In this document: piece by piece, positions 16,079 through 24,682 of the stretch
How positions within the stretch are numbered: position 1 is the first letter of the stretch
Layout: every line of letters begins with the position of its first letter
Assembly: GCF_015752205.1 (NCBI RefSeq)
Contig: NZ_JADOVG010000011.1
Coordinates: 1 to 64,000 of the forward strand
From: Polaromonas sp. CG_9.7
GTDB lineage: Bacteria; Pseudomonadota; Gammaproteobacteria; Burkholderiales; Burkholderiaceae_C
Length of the DNA stretch: 64,000 nucleotides
Direction of reading: 5' to 3'
Program-made: the position numbers and the translations under genes
The notes under the pieces: model-generated
What the model was told of the DNA's origin: nothing
Databases searched by the model: none
The model's input: the letters and a program-made list of their open reading frames with translations, nothing else

Positions 16079-17176
16079 TTGAAAAAGCCATCCATCCCCA
16101 CCTTTTTGTCATCCTTCCCGGATTCGGGAACCCTGCGCTTCCAGGCCTTTGACCTGCTGGCTACCTTGGTTGCGGTGGTTCGCACCAACGGCTGCGTGGT
16201 GTTTGCCAATGCCGCGCTCGAAGACGCCCTGGGCACCTCGCGCCGCACTATCGAAGGCTCTCAGCTGCCTGAATGCTTCACCGAGCCACACATCCTCAAG
16301 CATGCGCTGGAAGGCGCCGGCAGCAATGAATTTGCCGCCCTGCGCTATGACGCCTGGCTGCGCCGCCTGAACCACGAGCCCATGCCGGTGCATGTCGTGG
16401 TGGCCCAGACCGACACACCCGGAGAAGCCATCGTGGAAATGCTGCCGCTGGAGCAGCAGGCCAAGCAGGACCGCGAAGAACGCCTGATTGACCAGGCGCA
16501 GGCCAACAAGGAGTTGATCCGCAACCTGGCGCACGAGATCAAGAACCCGCTGGGCGGCATTCGCGGCGCGGCGCAACTGTTGCAAATGGAAATCGGCAAG
16601 GACCTGACCGAATACACGCAGGTGATCATTCACGAAGCCGATCGTCTGCAGTCACTGGTGGACCGCCTGCTGGCCCCGCACCGCCGGCCGCACCTGGTGG
16701 GCGACGTGAACATCCACGAGGTTTGCGAGCGCGTGCGTTCGCTCATTCTGGTCGAGTTTCCCAAGGGCCTGCGGGTGGTGCGCGACTACGACACGTCGAT
16801 TCCCGAATTTCGCGGAGACCGCGAGCAGCTGATTCAAGCCGTGCTGAACATTGCCCACAATGCGGCCCAGGAACTGGCGCAGCACATCACGGCAGGCAAC
16901 GCCACCATCACTTTCAGGACGCGGGTGGCGCGGCAAATAACTTTTGGCAAGAAACGCTATCGACTGGCACTGGAATTGCATGTGATTGACAATGGGCCGG
17001 GTGTTCCGGACTCCATCAAAGACCGTATTTTCTATCCCCTGGTTTCAGGGCGTGAAGGCGGTTCGGGGCTGGGGCTGACACTGGCGCAAACCTTTGTCCA
17101 GCAACACCACGGCTTGATTGAGTGCGAAAGCCGGCCTGGCCACACAGACTTCAAGCTGCTGATACCACTGCCCTGA
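16079..17176 (+). CDS. glnL: Nitrogen-regulation sensor kinase NtrB
   Basis: A 365-residue cytoplasmic histidine kinase: a PAS-like N-terminal half, the phosphoacceptor block NLAHEIKNPLGGIRGAAQLL (His about 152), the N box NIAHNAAQEL and the G boxes DNGPGVP and GGSGLGLTLAQ. It phosphorylates NtrC when nitrogen is short and is switched to a phosphatase by PII. No ATG is available: a TAA closes the frame just upstream, and the start is the TTG at 16079, preceded by AAGG. A TTG start with a weak site would keep the kinase level low. It lies 37 bases after the DUF4124-like gene. Confidence 0.93.
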   Translation: MKKPSIPTFLSSFPDSGTLRFQAFDLLATLVAVVRTNGCVVFANAALEDALGTSRRTIEGSQLPECFTEPHILKHALEGAGSNEFAALRYDAWLRRLNHEPMPVHVVVAQTDTPGEAIVEMLPLEQQAKQDREERLIDQAQANKELIRNLAHEIKNPLGGIRGAAQLLQMEIGKDLTEYTQVIIHEADRLQSLVDRLLAPHRRPHLVGDVNIHEVCERVRSLILVEFPKGLRVVRDYDTSIPEFRGDREQLIQAVLNIAHNAAQELAQHITAGNATITFRTRVARQITFGKKRYRLALELHVIDNGPGVPDSIKDRIFYPLVSGREGGSGLGLTLAQTFVQQHHGLIECESRPGHTDFKLLIPLP

Positions 17177-17231
17177 AGTCTGCTGTCTTTCATCAAAGAT
17201 AACCACGCTCCAAGCAAAGGGACCCCCAAGC

Positions 17232-18776
17232 ATGAAACCGATCTGGATTGTTGACGATGACCAGTCCATCCGGTTTGTTCTGGAAAAAGCGCTGCTGCGC
17301 GAAGGCCTGCCCACGCGCAGCTTCACCAATCCACGCGAAGTCCTGGCCGCCCTTGACGTTGCCACCGAAAGCGATGGACCGCAAATACTGGTCAGCGACA
17401 TCCGAATGCCCGGCGGCTCGGGCCTGGACCTTCTGGAAAAAGTCAAGGCCAAACTGCCCGGCCTGCCGGTCATCATCATGACGGCCTTTTCCGACCTGGA
17501 CAGCGCTGTGTCTGCCTTCCAGGGCGGGGCGTTCGAATACCTGCCCAAGCCGTTCGACCTGCACAAGGCCGTGGAGCTGATCCGCCGCGCTGTCGAGGAA
17601 AGCCAGCGCGAGGAAGTGGCCGAAGAGCGCATGGCCGCCGCGCCTGAAATGCTGGGACAGGCGCCAGCCATGCAGGACGTGTTCCGCGCCATCGGCCGGC
17701 TCAGCCAGAGCATGGTCACAGTCATGATCACAGGCGAATCCGGGTCGGGCAAGGAACTGGTGGCACGCGCACTGCACAAGCATTCGCCACGCGCCAACGG
17801 ACCGTTCATCGCCATCAACACCGCCGCCATCCCCAAGGATTTGCTGGAAAGCGAGTTGTTCGGCCATGAGCGTGGCGCCTTCACCGGCGCGCAGACGCTG
17901 CGCCGTGGCCGTTTCGAACAGGCTGACGGGGGAACGCTGTTCCTCGATGAAATCGGCGATATGCCGTTTGACCTGCAGACCCGGCTGTTGCGCGTCCTCA
18001 GCGATGGAAATTTCTACCGCGTCGGCGGGCACAACGCCGTCAAGACCAATGTGCGCGTGATCGCCGCAACGCACCAGGACCTCGAGCAGCGCGTGAAGGA
18101 CGGAGGTTTTCGCGAAGACCTGTTTCACCGCCTGAACGTGATTCGCCTGCGTCTGCCCGCGTTGCGCGAGCGGCGGGAAGATGTGTTCATGCTGACGCGC
18201 CACTTCCTTCAGCAAAGCGCCAAGCAACTCGGCGTCGAACCCAAGCGCATTTCGGAGGCGGCATTGCAGCAGCTGAGCCTGTTTGGTTTTCCAGGCAATG
18301 TGCGGCAATTGGAAAACATCTGCCACTGGCTGACTGTCATGGCACCGGCCCAGGTGGTCGAGCCAAAGGACTTGCCCCCCGAAGTCCTTAGCTCGACGCT
18401 GGCGTGGAAGTCCGGTGCGCGGCCATCTGAAAGAATTGACTTGCCCCTGGAGGAATCGACCAGAGATGCCGACAGGCCCGCTGCCACCGTGTATCCGTAC
18501 GACTCACCAGCGCTTCCCGCGCAGGCGGCAAGCGCAACCGGATCCGAGAACTGCGCACTGCCATCGGCATGGGAAACCGGACTGCAAGCCGAAGCGCTGG
18601 CCTTGCTGGTGTCAGGGCGCAGCGATGTCTGGGATGTGCTGACGCGCCGCTTTGAATCCCGTTTGATCATGACCGCGCTGGCCAACACGAACGGCCGACG
18701 CATCGAGGCGGCGCACAAGCTGGGCATTGGCCGCAATACCATCACGCGCAAGATACAGGAATTGAATCTTGAGTGA
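17232..18776 (+). CDS. glnG: Nitrogen-regulation response regulator NtrC
   Basis: A 514-residue sigma-54 activator: receiver domain (IWIVDDDQSIRFVLEKALLR, phosphoacceptor Asp about 56 in LVSDIRMPGGSGL), AAA+ domain with Walker A GESGSGKEL, the sigma-54 contact loop GAFTGA, Walker B GGTLFLDEIGDMP, and a C-terminal Fis-type helix-turn-helix (RRIEAAHKLGIGRNTITRKI). The linker between the AAA+ and DNA-binding domains (about residues 390-445) is long and Pro/Ser/Ala-rich. The protein should bind the site at 13611-13627 and drive glnA. Confidence 0.96.
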   Translation: MKPIWIVDDDQSIRFVLEKALLREGLPTRSFTNPREVLAALDVATESDGPQILVSDIRMPGGSGLDLLEKVKAKLPGLPVIIMTAFSDLDSAVSAFQGGAFEYLPKPFDLHKAVELIRRAVEESQREEVAEERMAAAPEMLGQAPAMQDVFRAIGRLSQSMVTVMITGESGSGKELVARALHKHSPRANGPFIAINTAAIPKDLLESELFGHERGAFTGAQTLRRGRFEQADGGTLFLDEIGDMPFDLQTRLLRVLSDGNFYRVGGHNAVKTNVRVIAATHQDLEQRVKDGGFREDLFHRLNVIRLRLPALRERREDVFMLTRHFLQQSAKQLGVEPKRISEAALQQLSLFGFPGNVRQLENICHWLTVMAPAQVVEPKDLPPEVLSSTLAWKSGARPSERIDLPLEESTRDADRPAATVYPYDSPALPAQAASATGSENCALPSAWETGLQAEALALLVSGRSDVWDVLTRRFESRLIMTALANTNGRRIEAAHKLGIGRNTITRKIQELNLE

Positions 18777-18799
18777 ATAAGGGTGTTTGCGCAGGACGG

Positions 18800-18840
18800 G
18801 CAAGCGATAGCAGCTATATTTTCAATAGCAAGCTAAATTT
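18800..18840. repeat. AT-rich interspersed repeat after glnG
   Basis: CAAGCGATAGCAGCTATATT followed by TTCAATAGCAAGCTAAATTT; it lies 25 bases after the glnG stop, in the convergent gap with the LysR gene. Confidence 0.6.
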
Positions 18841-18946
18841 TCCAACATCGAGTGGATGCCACGGAGCCGGTCTTTTTTCCGTTCCCGCTCCAATGTTCCT
18901 GCCTGCTGGCCAATGGCGCGCAAGCGATTGGATCAATTGCTTTTGT

Positions 18947-19825
18947 TCAAGCCCTTTTGAGGGCTGAAAGAAATTCTTGCGCCAGCACATCGGTCAGCGC
19001 TGCATTCTGGTTGGTGGCGGATTGCACCAGAACAATGTGCCTCTGCTCAGAGGCCTGTGCAATTTCGATGACCTGGAGCTTGGGGTCCGCCAGCCAGCGG
19101 CTGCCGTTGAGAAGCGGAAGAATCGACACACCCAGGTCCGAACGGATGAGCTCCACTATGGTTTCTATGGAATTGAGTTCCAGGAATTCGTTGGGCTTGA
19201 TGCGCAGCTTTCGCAACGTACGCTCAACGATCTGCCCGGTCAGCTCCGTGCGGTCAAAGCGAAGCAAAGGGTGAGTCTTCAAGACATACTGCACTGTCTT
19301 TTCGTTCATCTTTCGGGGGCAGACCAACACCATGGGCTCCGAATAGAGGGCGGTCCAGGCCAAGCCAGACCCGCTTTGTCCGGGGTCACGAACCACCACA
19401 GCCGCATCGAGTTCCCCCGAGCCGACCTTGGCCAGCAATTCAATGGACTTGGCAGCGCTGACGTGCAGGTCCAGCGAGGGATGGCGCTCCCTGACCGCCA
19501 GGCAGGCCTGCACCAGCGGCCGGACGGTTGAGACAACAGCGCCAAGGTTCACCGTTCCGGACAAGGCCTCGGTCCCTGCGGCACTCAACAGTTTTTCATA
19601 CTGGGCAATGAGGTGCTTGATCTTTGGAAGCAACTCCCGACCCGTGCCGTTCAGCGTGATGACCTTGCCCCGCCGCTCAAACAGCGGCCGGCGCATTTCG
19701 CCTTCCAGCACACGCATCTGCAAGCCGACGGCGGCCTGCGTCAGCGCCACCTTGAGTGCCGCCGCCGCGAAAGAGCCTTCGGTTGCCACCGCGACGAATG
19801 TTTTGAGGAGGCGAATACTGGTCAT
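18947..19825 (-). CDS. LysR-family transcriptional regulator
   Basis: A 292-residue regulator. The N-terminal winged helix-turn-helix is SIRLLKTFVAVATEGSFAAA...LTQAAVGLQMRVLEGEM with FERRGKVITLNGTGRELLP, the typical LysR order; the rest is a periplasmic-binding-protein-like effector domain. It is divergent from the Bug receptor gene at 19974 across a 148-bp gap that contains a nested palindrome (19855-19885) and a promoter facing the receptor. That layout is the standard one for a LysR protein controlling its neighbour; the ligand is unknown, but a small carboxylate or gamma-glutamyl compound would fit the genes downstream. Confidence 0.88.
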   Translation of the reverse strand: MTSIRLLKTFVAVATEGSFAAAALKVALTQAAVGLQMRVLEGEMRRPLFERRGKVITLNGTGRELLPKIKHLIAQYEKLLSAAGTEALSGTVNLGAVVSTVRPLVQACLAVRERHPSLDLHVSAAKSIELLAKVGSGELDAAVVVRDPGQSGSGLAWTALYSEPMVLVCPRKMNEKTVQYVLKTHPLLRFDRTELTGQIVERTLRKLRIKPNEFLELNSIETIVELIRSDLGVSILPLLNGSRWLADPKLQVIEIAQASEQRHIVLVQSATNQNAALTDVLAQEFLSALKRA

Positions 19826-19854
19826 TAGGGGGGATTTTCAAATACATTTAAAAA

Positions 19855-19885
19855 CTTCAGAGTAAAGGTTTTCTTTAGCCTGAAG
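19855..19885. promoter_or_regulatory. Nested 31-bp palindrome, candidate LysR operator
   Basis: Symmetric order CTTCAG - 2 bases - TAAAG - 5-base centre - CTTTA - 2 bases - CTGAAG. Both arms are perfect and equally spaced. It lies 30 bases upstream of the LysR start and 89 bases upstream of the Bug receptor start, the expected place for a LysR recognition site. The centre could also form a hairpin. Confidence 0.6.
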
Positions 19886-19899
19886 AGAAAATATCTCGA

Positions 19900-19927
19900 T
19901 TGATTTTTTTATTGATGGTTCGATAAT
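19900..19927 (+). promoter_or_regulatory. Candidate sigma-70 promoter of the Bug receptor gene
   Basis: TTGATT, 16 bases, GATAAT, directly downstream of the 31-bp palindrome and 47 bases before the ATG. The element order (palindrome then -35) fits activation by a LysR protein. Confidence 0.5.
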
Positions 19928-19973
19928 TATTGCTACCACCTGTGTCGCACAGCTTGCTCCCGAGGATACATAC

Positions 19974-20939
19974 ATGAAATTTTTCTTTACAGTGTTTTTG
20001 TCTGCCTGTGCTGCCATGGGCGGGTCGTGGGCACATGCACAAGGCTACCCGGACAGGCCGGTGCGCATCATGATTCCGTTTCCACCGGGCGGTGCGACGG
20101 ACACGCTGGCGCGCGTGGTGTCTCTGAAAATGGGCAAGACCCTGGGCCAGACCATCATTGTCGAGAACCGAGCGGGCGCGACCGGGGCCATTGGGTCGGA
20201 CGCGATTGCCAAGGCGGCGCCGGATGGCTACAACCTTTTGCTGGCGACCTCATCGACCCATGCCATCGCGCCCGCCATCAACTCGCGTCTGCCCTACGAC
20301 GCGGCACGCGACTTCACACCCATCGCGCAGTTGGGCAGCGCTGCCGCCATCCTGCTGGTGCCAAACAATTCGCCCGCCAAGACCGTGCAAAACCTGGTCG
20401 ATATTGCACACAAGAGTCCGGGCCGTCTCAACTATGGCTCCAGCGGCAAGGGCTCGTACTCGCATCTGGTGGCCGCCATATTCCAGGCCAGGACCAACAC
20501 GTTCATGACGCATATTCCTTACAAGGGAACAGCGGCGGTGATTCCCGACATGATTGGCGGCAGCATCGACTTCATGTTTGAATCGATCCCGGTGGCTTTG
20601 CCGCGCGTGCGCGAAGGACAGCTGCGGGCGCTGGGCGTGACGTCTCCAAAACGAACCCCGCTGGCACCAGAGTTTCCGGCCATTGCCGAAACGGTGCCGG
20701 GCTTTGAATCCCTTGTCTGGTACGGACTGTATGGCCCCAAGGGCTTGCCGGACGAGATTCTCCAGCGCATCAACGCCGCTGCCAACCAGGCGCTTGACGA
20801 TCCAGAGGTCAAAGCCCAATTCAGCCGGCTCGGAATTGATCCGGCCGGGGGCACGCCGCAACAGTTCACGCAAATGGTGGCTGCTGATTTGGCACGGTGG
20901 AAGCGTATTGCGACTGATCTGAAGGTAACGCTGGAATAA
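19974..20939 (+). CDS. Tripartite tricarboxylate transporter (Bug) substrate-binding protein
   Basis: A 321-residue periplasmic protein with a signal peptide ending in SWAHA. Family signatures: YPDRPVRIMIPFPPGGATD, VENRAGATGAIGSDAIAKA, PDGYNLLLATSSTHA, LNYGSSGKGSYSHL, THIPYKGTAAVIPDMIGG and GLYGPKGLP. Bug proteins capture small carboxylates, amides or amino-acid-like ligands. No TctA/TctB membrane subunits are encoded nearby, so it is an orphan that either shares a distant transporter or acts in sensing. It is about 55-60% similar by eye to the next Bug protein, suggesting a tandem duplication. Confidence 0.93.
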   Translation: MKFFFTVFLSACAAMGGSWAHAQGYPDRPVRIMIPFPPGGATDTLARVVSLKMGKTLGQTIIVENRAGATGAIGSDAIAKAAPDGYNLLLATSSTHAIAPAINSRLPYDAARDFTPIAQLGSAAAILLVPNNSPAKTVQNLVDIAHKSPGRLNYGSSGKGSYSHLVAAIFQARTNTFMTHIPYKGTAAVIPDMIGGSIDFMFESIPVALPRVREGQLRALGVTSPKRTPLAPEFPAIAETVPGFESLVWYGLYGPKGLPDEILQRINAAANQALDDPEVKAQFSRLGIDPAGGTPQQFTQMVAADLARWKRIATDLKVTLE

Positions 20940-21175
20940 AACCTATCCAACCTGCGCTGCTCAAATCCATATCCAAATGCATTCAGAAAACCACAGTTGC
21001 AAGTTGAAAACCCTCGTCGTTTGCAAGCATTAGTGGGTTTTTCCTAAATTAACTGAAACGCTGCGCTTATGCTTTTGCGCCGCAAAAGTCTTGCTGTAAC
21101 GACTTCATGCTTGACGTTTCGGCAATTTTGATATTTTCGCCAGCTCTTTTATCCCTTTATCCAGGATCTATTCAC

Positions 21176-22156
21176 ATGCGTTTTCTCTCCAACTGCCTTC
21201 GTCTGCTGGGAGCCGCCTCGCTCATTGCCGCATCCTCAAGCGCTCAGGCCCAAACCTGGCCTGAACGGCCGGTGCGGCTTGTGGTGCCGTTTCCTGCGGG
21301 TGGCGCTACCGACCTGGTGGCACGGGTCATCGCGCAGCGCGTGTCAAAAGACCTGGGCCAGCAGTTCATCGTTGACAACAAGTCCGGTGCGGGCGGCACC
21401 ATCGGAACGGCCGAGGCTGCAAAAGCAGTAGCCGATGGGTACACGCTGCTGTTGACAACCAGCAGCACCCACGCTATTTCACCCCACCTGATGCCACGTC
21501 TGCCTTATGACGCCGTCAAGGATTTCACGCCCGTTGCGCATCTGGCCGACGCCGCGAGCGTGGTGCTCGTCACGCCGTCGCTGCCCGTCAAAACGGTTGC
21601 CGAACTGATCGACTATGCCAAAAAGCATCCCGGCCAGCTCAACTACGCCAGCAGCGGCAACGGCACCATCGTGCACTTGACCACCGAAGCCTTCAAGGCC
21701 CAGGCGGGCGTGTTCATCACCCACGTACCCTACAAGGGCACGGCTCTGGCCATTCCCGATGTGATTGCCGGCTCGGTGCAGGTGCTGATCGATGCCATTC
21801 CCTCAGGCATGCCGCATGTCAGGAGCGGGCGTCTGCGTGCGCTGGCAGTCACTGGCGACAAGCGCTCGACCCTGGCGCCCGAGTTGCCGACCGTGGCCGA
21901 GGCCGGTCTGCCGGGTTTTTCTTCAATCACTTGGTTTGGGCTGTATGCACCGCGCAATCTGAAGCCCGACCTGCTGGCACGTGTGCATGAAGCCTTCGAA
22001 AAAGCCTCCCACGCGCCTGACGTGGTGGAAAGCCTGGCCAAACTCGGCGTGGAACCCGCGCCATTGGGTTCACCCGCACAGTTCGCCGCCATGGTGTCGG
22101 CTGACAGCCAGCGCTGGGCGCGCATCATTCGCGACCGCAACATCAAACTGGAATGA
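21176..22156 (+). CDS. Second Bug-family substrate-binding protein
   Basis: Starting at the ATG at 21176 the product has 326 residues and a good signal peptide (LRLLGAASLIAASSSAQAQ). An upstream ATG at 21107 would place a second hydrophobic stretch in front and is less likely. Motifs parallel those of the preceding gene: WPERPVRLVVPFPAGGATD, VDNKSGAGGTIGTAEAAKA, LNYASSGNGTIVHL, THVPYKGTALAIPDVIAGS. A 236-bp gap before it may hold its own promoter. Its TGA overlaps the ATG at 22153, in frame with the gamma-glutamyltransferase gene, so these two are translationally linked. Confidence 0.93.
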   Translation: MRFLSNCLRLLGAASLIAASSSAQAQTWPERPVRLVVPFPAGGATDLVARVIAQRVSKDLGQQFIVDNKSGAGGTIGTAEAAKAVADGYTLLLTTSSTHAISPHLMPRLPYDAVKDFTPVAHLADAASVVLVTPSLPVKTVAELIDYAKKHPGQLNYASSGNGTIVHLTTEAFKAQAGVFITHVPYKGTALAIPDVIAGSVQVLIDAIPSGMPHVRSGRLRALAVTGDKRSTLAPELPTVAEAGLPGFSSITWFGLYAPRNLKPDLLARVHEAFEKASHAPDVVESLAKLGVEPAPLGSPAQFAAMVSADSQRWARIIRDRNIKLE

Positions 22157-22167
22157 AAGAAAACCCC

Positions 22168-23772
22168 ATGAACGCTTCATCTTCCCTGGACTTCACCAAT
22201 CCCTATCCTTCGGCCCGTTCTGCGGTGCTGGGGCGCAATGTGGTCAGTACCTCGCAGCCCCTGGCCGCACAGGCCGGCCTGCGCATGCTGCTGGCCGGTG
22301 GCAATGCGGTGGATGCTGCCATTGCCACGGCCATGGCATTGACCGTTGTTGAACCGACCGGCTGCGGCCTGGGCAGCGACGGGTTTGCTATTGTCTGGGA
22401 CGGCAAGGAACTGCATGGCCTGAACGCCTCGGGCCGCTCGCCAGCGGCCTGGTCTGCCGACCGCTTTTCAGGCCGCGATGCCATGCCGGACAAAGGTTGG
22501 GACGCTGTCACCGTGCCTGGGGCGGTGTCTGCCTGGAGCGCGCTTTCGCGCCGTTTCGGACGTCTGCCATTCACCCACCTGGCCCAGCCCGCCATCGACT
22601 ACGCGCGCAACGGTTTTGCGGTGTCGCCGATCATTTCGCATTTGTGGGCAATGGGCGGCGCGCGGCTGGGCGACCAGCCCGGTTTTGCCGACTGCTTTCT
22701 GCCCGGTGGCCGCGCCCCTCGTGCTGGCGAGGTGTTTCGCAGCGAAGCCCATGCCAGCACGCTCGAAGCCATTGCCGAAAGCCATGGCGAGTCGTTTTAC
22801 CGGGGCGCGCTGGCCCGGCAAATTGCCGCCCATGCGCGGGCGCATGGCGGCGCATTGACCGAGGACGACCTGGCCAACCACAAGACCGACTGGTGCGGCA
22901 CGCTGGCGCAGCCTTTTGCCGGTTCAGTGGTGCACGAGCTGCCACCCAACGGGCAGGGCATTGCCACCCTGATGGCGCTGGGCATGCTGCAAGCCCTGGG
23001 CATTGGCAACCAGCCGCTTGACCATGTCGACACGGTACACCTGTCGATCGAAGCGATGAAGCTCGCGCTGGCAGACCTGTACCAGTACAACGCGGACATT
23101 GATGCCATGCAGATCGCGCCCGGTGCGCTGCTCGACCCGGCCTACCTGGCCGAGCGCGCCAGCCTGATCGACCGCAACAAAGCCGGCGACCCGGGCCATG
23201 GTGCACCCAAGCCGGGTGGCACGGTTTATGTGGCAGCGGCGGACGCCTCGGGAATGATGGTGTCCTTCATCCAGTCCAACTACATGGGCTTTGGCTCGGG
23301 CATCGTCGTGCCCGGAACCGGTATCAGCCTGCAAAACCGGGGCCATGGGTTTTCACTGGCGCAAGGACATGCGAACCAGGTCGGATCTGCCAAGCGTCCG
23401 TCCCACACCATCATTCCGGCATTCGCCATGCATGCCGATGGCACGCCGCAAATGGCCTTTGGTGTGATGGGCGGGCCGATGCAGTCCCAAGGCCATCTGC
23501 AAATGGCCTTGCGCGTGCTGCACTACGGGCAAAATCCGCAGGCAGCCGCCGATGCACCGCGCTGGCGCGTGACCGGCGGGCGCCAGGTGGCGGTCGAGCC
23601 GGGCTTTGACGCCGGTGTGGTCAGTGAGCTGATCGTGCGCGGGCATGACGTCAAGGCCGAACCCGGCAACGGCGTGTTTGCCTTCGGCGGCGCGCAACTG
23701 GTGCTGAAGCAGCAGGGCGGTTACATCGCAGGCTCGGACCCGCGCAAGGACGGCCAGGCCGTGGCGTACTGA
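22168..23772 (+). CDS. Gamma-glutamyltransferase family protein
   Basis: A 534-residue Ntn-hydrolase precursor (539 if the coupled ATG at 22153 is used; the conserved part begins at FTNPYPSARSAVLGRNVV). Signatures: AAQAGLRMLLAGGNAVDAAI, GLGSDGFAIVWDG, PGAVSAWS and the autoprocessing region GGTVYVAAADASGMMVSFIQ, where Thr in G-T-V is the expected nucleophile, followed by GFGSGIVVPGTGISLQNRG. The T-V-Y pattern belongs to the YwrD-like branch rather than classic Ggt (T-T-H). No signal peptide is visible, so it would act in the cytoplasm on gamma-glutamyl compounds taken up by the cell. Overlap with the Bug gene supports a joint role. Confidence 0.9.
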   Translation: MNASSSLDFTNPYPSARSAVLGRNVVSTSQPLAAQAGLRMLLAGGNAVDAAIATAMALTVVEPTGCGLGSDGFAIVWDGKELHGLNASGRSPAAWSADRFSGRDAMPDKGWDAVTVPGAVSAWSALSRRFGRLPFTHLAQPAIDYARNGFAVSPIISHLWAMGGARLGDQPGFADCFLPGGRAPRAGEVFRSEAHASTLEAIAESHGESFYRGALARQIAAHARAHGGALTEDDLANHKTDWCGTLAQPFAGSVVHELPPNGQGIATLMALGMLQALGIGNQPLDHVDTVHLSIEAMKLALADLYQYNADIDAMQIAPGALLDPAYLAERASLIDRNKAGDPGHGAPKPGGTVYVAAADASGMMVSFIQSNYMGFGSGIVVPGTGISLQNRGHGFSLAQGHANQVGSAKRPSHTIIPAFAMHADGTPQMAFGVMGGPMQSQGHLQMALRVLHYGQNPQAAADAPRWRVTGGRQVAVEPGFDAGVVSELIVRGHDVKAEPGNGVFAFGGAQLVLKQQGGYIAGSDPRKDGQAVAY

Positions 23773-23776
23773 AGCA

Positions 23777-24589
23777 ATGAACATTGAGCTGACCCTGATC
23801 GTCGAGCTGCTGGTGCTCGGCTGCATTTCCGGCTTCCTCGCCGGCCTGCTGGGCATTGGCGGCGGCATGCTGCTGGTGCCGGCCCTGACCTACCTTGCCA
23901 CCGCGCAAGGTTTCCCGGTGGGCTATGTCGTCAAGATGGCGGTCGCCACGTCGCTGGCCACCATCTTGTTCACCTCGCTGGCCTCCGTGCGTGCGCACCA
24001 CAAGCGCGGCGCGGTTCGCTGGGAAGTCGTCAAGCTGCTGGCGCCCGGCATTGTGGTGGGTTCGCTGCTGGGCGCGCAAATTGCCCGGCTGCTTTCGGCC
24101 AAGACGCTGGCGCTGGTGTTTGCCGTTTTCGTCACCTATTCGGCAGTGCAGATGTTCATCGACAAAAAGCCCAAGCCATCCCGGCAATTGCCAAAAGGCG
24201 CGGGCATGTTTGGCGCGGGTACGGTTATTGGCACGCTGTCGTCGCTGGTCGGAGCCGGCGGCGGTTTTATCTCGGTGCCCTTCATGGCCTGGTGCAATGT
24301 CGCCATTCACACCGCCGTGGCGACTTCATCGGCCCTGGGATTCCCGATTGCGCTGGCGGGCACCGTCGGCTACCTCATCGCCGGCTGGAACCTGCAAGGT
24401 GTGCCGGAGGGCAGCTTTGGCTACCTCTACCTGCCGGCTCTGGTGCTGGTCGTGGCGACGAGCGTGATTTTTGCGCCTTTGGGTGCCAGGGCCGCCCATA
24501 CGCTCAATGTCAAGCAGCTCAAGCGCGCCTTTGCCTGCCTGTTGTTTGTGCTGGCCTCCTACATGGCCAGCAAGGGACTGGCTGCCTGA
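23777..24589 (+). CDS. TauE/SafE-family sulfite/anion exporter
   Basis: A 270-residue membrane protein with about eight hydrophobic segments in two homologous halves; each half starts with a Gly-rich block, FLAGLLGIGGGMLLVPALTYL in the first and LSSLVGAGGGFISVPFM in the second. This is the TauE/SafE/YfcA fold, known for export of sulfite or organosulfur anions. It begins 4 bases after the gamma-glutamyltransferase stop, so it is almost surely co-transcribed. In that setting it may export a sulfur-containing product, which is inference. Confidence 0.9.
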   Translation: MNIELTLIVELLVLGCISGFLAGLLGIGGGMLLVPALTYLATAQGFPVGYVVKMAVATSLATILFTSLASVRAHHKRGAVRWEVVKLLAPGIVVGSLLGAQIARLLSAKTLALVFAVFVTYSAVQMFIDKKPKPSRQLPKGAGMFGAGTVIGTLSSLVGAGGGFISVPFMAWCNVAIHTAVATSSALGFPIALAGTVGYLIAGWNLQGVPEGSFGYLYLPALVLVVATSVIFAPLGARAAHTLNVKQLKRAFACLLFVLASYMASKGLAA

Positions 24590-24600
24590 CAGCGCTGGCT

Positions 24601-24682
24601 GAAATTATTGTAAAAAATAGCCAATAGCCAATAGCCAATAGCGCATGCTGCACAAGCGCTGGCAGCTACTGTTTTTATAGCG
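24601..24682. repeat. AT-rich interspersed repeat with a three-unit AATAGCC tandem
   Basis: Three consecutive AATAGCC units at 24616-24638, then GCGCATGCTGCACAAGCGCT and GGCAGCTACTGTTTTTATAG. It fills the convergent gap between the exporter and xth and overlaps the last codons of xth. Confidence 0.65.
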
